From NCBI GenBank assembly GCA_050014815.1, contig JBEKCP010000212.1:1-8972 (forward strand): DNA of 8,972 nt, read 5' to 3'. The stretch comes from JBEKCP01 sp050014815. Its GTDB lineage: Bacteria; Planctomycetota; Planctomycetia; Pirellulales; Thermoguttaceae. The notes beneath the pieces were generated by a model. The model worked only from the letters and a program-made list of their open reading frames with translations. It was not told the DNA's origin and made no database searches. The position numbers and the translations under genes were made by a program. Position 1 is the first letter of the stretch, and each line of letters starts with the position of its first letter. Below are positions 7,654 to 8,972 of this stretch, piece after piece.

Positions 7654-7660
7654 CTCCTCC
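7654..7660 (-). promoter_or_regulatory. Candidate ribosome binding site of the di-heme gene
   Basis: The minus strand reads GGAGGAG, a near-perfect anti-16S match in the gap after the glycosidase stop. It lies 11 bases before an in-frame GTG at 7642 and 20 bases before the ATG at 7633. A second, weaker site (GGAGAAGAG at 7615-7623) precedes the ATG at 7609. The true start is therefore 7642, 7633 or 7609; all three keep the hydrophobic signal core, and the mature protein would be the same. Confidence 0.4.
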
Positions 7661-7664
7661 TGAA

Positions 7665-8972
7665 CTAGGGCCTGGGTTTGGACTTGGGTGCGGGTTTATC
7701 CCGGATTTCATCACTGAGTGTCAGATCGATCTGTTTGGTCCCGTTGGGAATGGCGATGTCGCCGTTCTCGGCGCACTCCAGCGGCTTTCCGCCGGCACTG
7801 GCTTTGGCGACCAGCGATTTCGGCATCCGCAGAATGAAACCACCCGGCGGGGCGGCGTCGCCGACAATCGTCAGCACTGCGCCCTTGTCGGTGATCGCGT
7901 AGCGGAACGAGCATTTTCCGAAATGCGTGGGCAGGTTTTCGACCGCCATGCCCTCTTTGGTCCGGAACCAATCGGGCGACACTCCGCCCAGCAGCACCAG
8001 CCGATCGCGGTCCTCGAAAGCAAGGCAATCGCGCATGAGGAGCCACAATTCGGCGATGGCCCAGCCGTGCGGCATGGCAACGCCCGGCTTCCAGGTCGTG
8101 CGATAGAACCGCCAGCCGCCGGTGCCGCTGCCGCCCCCTTCGTCAAAGCTATACCAACCGTAACACTGTTCGTTGGCGAGGTGCTTCTCCATCGTGCCGC
8201 AACCGGCTTGGCGATTGCCCGTCAAGAGCCCCTGGTGCGCGGCGGCGAGGGGGAAATATCGCCAGCCGCCGGGCCCCTTGGCACCGATACCCTTGAACTG
8301 CTCGTGGCCCTTGCCCTCTCCGTAGGGATAGAGTCCGCACGGCCAGAGTACAGAGTAGCTGCCGTACCCCGCCGGCAACCTCGTGCCGAACTTCCCTTCG
8401 TAAGCAACCATCAAGGTGGCGGCGAGCTTCTCCCATGTTTGAGCATCCTCGGTCTTGCCCAGCGCGGCGGCCAAGAGTGCGGCCGCACGCAGCCCGGCGA
8501 TGTCGAACGCTTCGGTATACTCGGGATGCGAGCCGTCGCAACTACCGGGGCGCAGCACTTGGCGCTTGTCGGCCGGGCGGACGTTGGGATCGTCGGGCGG
8601 CAGCGCGTCGCCGAACTCCAGACTCTTGGCCTTGACGTAATGGGGCGGCGGCGTCGTGCGGTAGTAACGGACCATCGCGGCAATCTTGGCCGCGGACGGA
8701 TAGACACGCTCCAACCATTGGCGATCCCGGCTGAACAGCCAATGTAGCCCCATGATCCAGAGCACCTGGCCGGGGTTATCGGCCTCGACGCCCACGCGAC
8801 CGTTGAACGGGTGCGCGAGGAAGTAGTCGATCGCCTTCTCGGAGAGGTCCAAACAGCCGGACTTCTGGAGGATGTTGGCCACATAGACGCCGTCGCGGTT
8901 GAAGACGTTGTAGTTCACCACGGCCACGTCGGGCGCGCCCTCGTTCATTTCCATCGCGGCATGGCCGAGAAT
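7665..8972 (-). CDS. Six-hairpin glycosidase, C-terminal part (5' end outside window)
   Basis: The frame stays open to the right edge, so 435 C-terminal residues are visible and the start is missing; the ATG at 8954 is internal. The protein looks like the (alpha/alpha)6-barrel class of glycosidases (GH78/GH63/GH15-like folds). Seen in the sequence: an NRDGVYVANI motif at visible residues 25-34, EADNPGQ at 63-69, a helical repeat rich in alanine and leucine around 140-180, and the MPHGWAIAELWLLM motif from residue 300. From about residue 340 a short beta-rich domain follows, as in many members, and the tail is basic and proline-rich (KPAPKSKPRP). The exact GH family, substrate and catalytic acid cannot be fixed without the N-terminal half, and whether it has a signal peptide is unknown. 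It is the first visible gene of a same-strand cluster; its TAG stop lies 31 bases before the preferred start of the next gene. Hydrolysis of a glycan side chain is inference from fold and context. Confidence 0.8.
   Translation of the reverse strand: MLGHAAMEMNEGAPDVAVVNYNVFNRDGVYVANILQKSGCLDLSEKAIDYFLAHPFNGRVGVEADNPGQVLWIMGLHWLFSRDRQWLERVYPSAAKIAAMVRYYRTTPPPHYVKAKSLEFGDALPPDDPNVRPADKRQVLRPGSCDGSHPEYTEAFDIAGLRAAALLAAALGKTEDAQTWEKLAATLMVAYEGKFGTRLPAGYGSYSVLWPCGLYPYGEGKGHEQFKGIGAKGPGGWRYFPLAAAHQGLLTGNRQAGCGTMEKHLANEQCYGWYSFDEGGGSGTGGWRFYRTTWKPGVAMPHGWAIAELWLLMRDCLAFEDRDRLVLLGGVSPDWFRTKEGMAVENLPTHFGKCSFRYAITDKGAVLTIVGDAAPPGGFILRMPKSLVAKASAGGKPLECAENGDIAIPNGTKQIDLTLSDEIRDKPAPKSKPRP

Noticed and set aside
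5015..7714. A true hydrazine synthase (anammox) gene
   Set aside because: Only the alpha-like subunit is present, no beta/gamma genes adjoin it, and the neighbours are carbohydrate enzymes. Paralogues of this kind occur widely outside anammox bacteria.
7634..7714. N-terminal extension of the di-heme protein from the ATG at 7714
   Set aside because: It would overlap the glycosidase gene by 50 bases and put a proline/glycine-rich stretch before the signal peptide, with better initiation signals further on.
7488..8747. Long open frame of 419 codons on the plus strand
   Set aside because: It covers the antisense of the glycosidase and the start of the di-heme gene and crosses their boundary. 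The translation has no recognisable domain, and the minus-strand genes are clear.

Overview
The window carries four genes, all on the minus strand and read from the right edge towards the left, followed by about 560 bases in which I find no convincing gene. It looks like chromosomal DNA of a free-living, glycan-degrading bacterium, most likely of the Planctomycetota/Verrucomicrobiota (PVC) group. The main reason is the second gene, a di-heme beta-propeller protein related to the hydrazine synthase alpha subunit; such paralogues are, to my knowledge, abundant in that group. Secreted glycosidases and an SGNH esterase beside it fit the same lifestyle. The placement rests on gene content, not on a phylogenetic marker.

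Layout in transcription order. (1) 8972-7665: the C-terminal 435 residues of a six-hairpin (alpha/alpha)6-barrel glycosidase; its 5' end lies outside the window. (2) 7633-5015: a secreted HZS-alpha-like protein with a helical N-terminal part, a TolB-like propeller and two CXXCH heme c motifs. (3) 4991-1401: a secreted 1196-residue GH38-type alpha-mannosidase-like enzyme with a recognisable zinc site and two C-terminal fibronectin type III domains. (4) 1353-562: a secreted SGNH/sialate O-acetylesterase-like carbohydrate esterase.

Genes 1-4 are separated by only about 20-50 bases, so they probably form one transcription unit whose promoter lies to the right of the window. Genes 2-4 have export signals visible in the window. 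A reasonable model is removal of acetyl groups by the esterase, and trimming of a branched glycan by the GH38-type and six-hairpin enzymes, in the periplasm or outside the cell. The di-heme propeller protein does not fit a purely hydrolytic pathway and is the most interesting member. The substrate cannot be read from the sequence.

Region 1-561 holds a weak terminator candidate just behind gene 4, a pair of 23-base direct repeats that each lead into a short GGGACGG-type tandem array, and a GC-rich inverted repeat near the left edge. No tRNA, rRNA, CRISPR array, riboswitch or insertion sequence was recognised.
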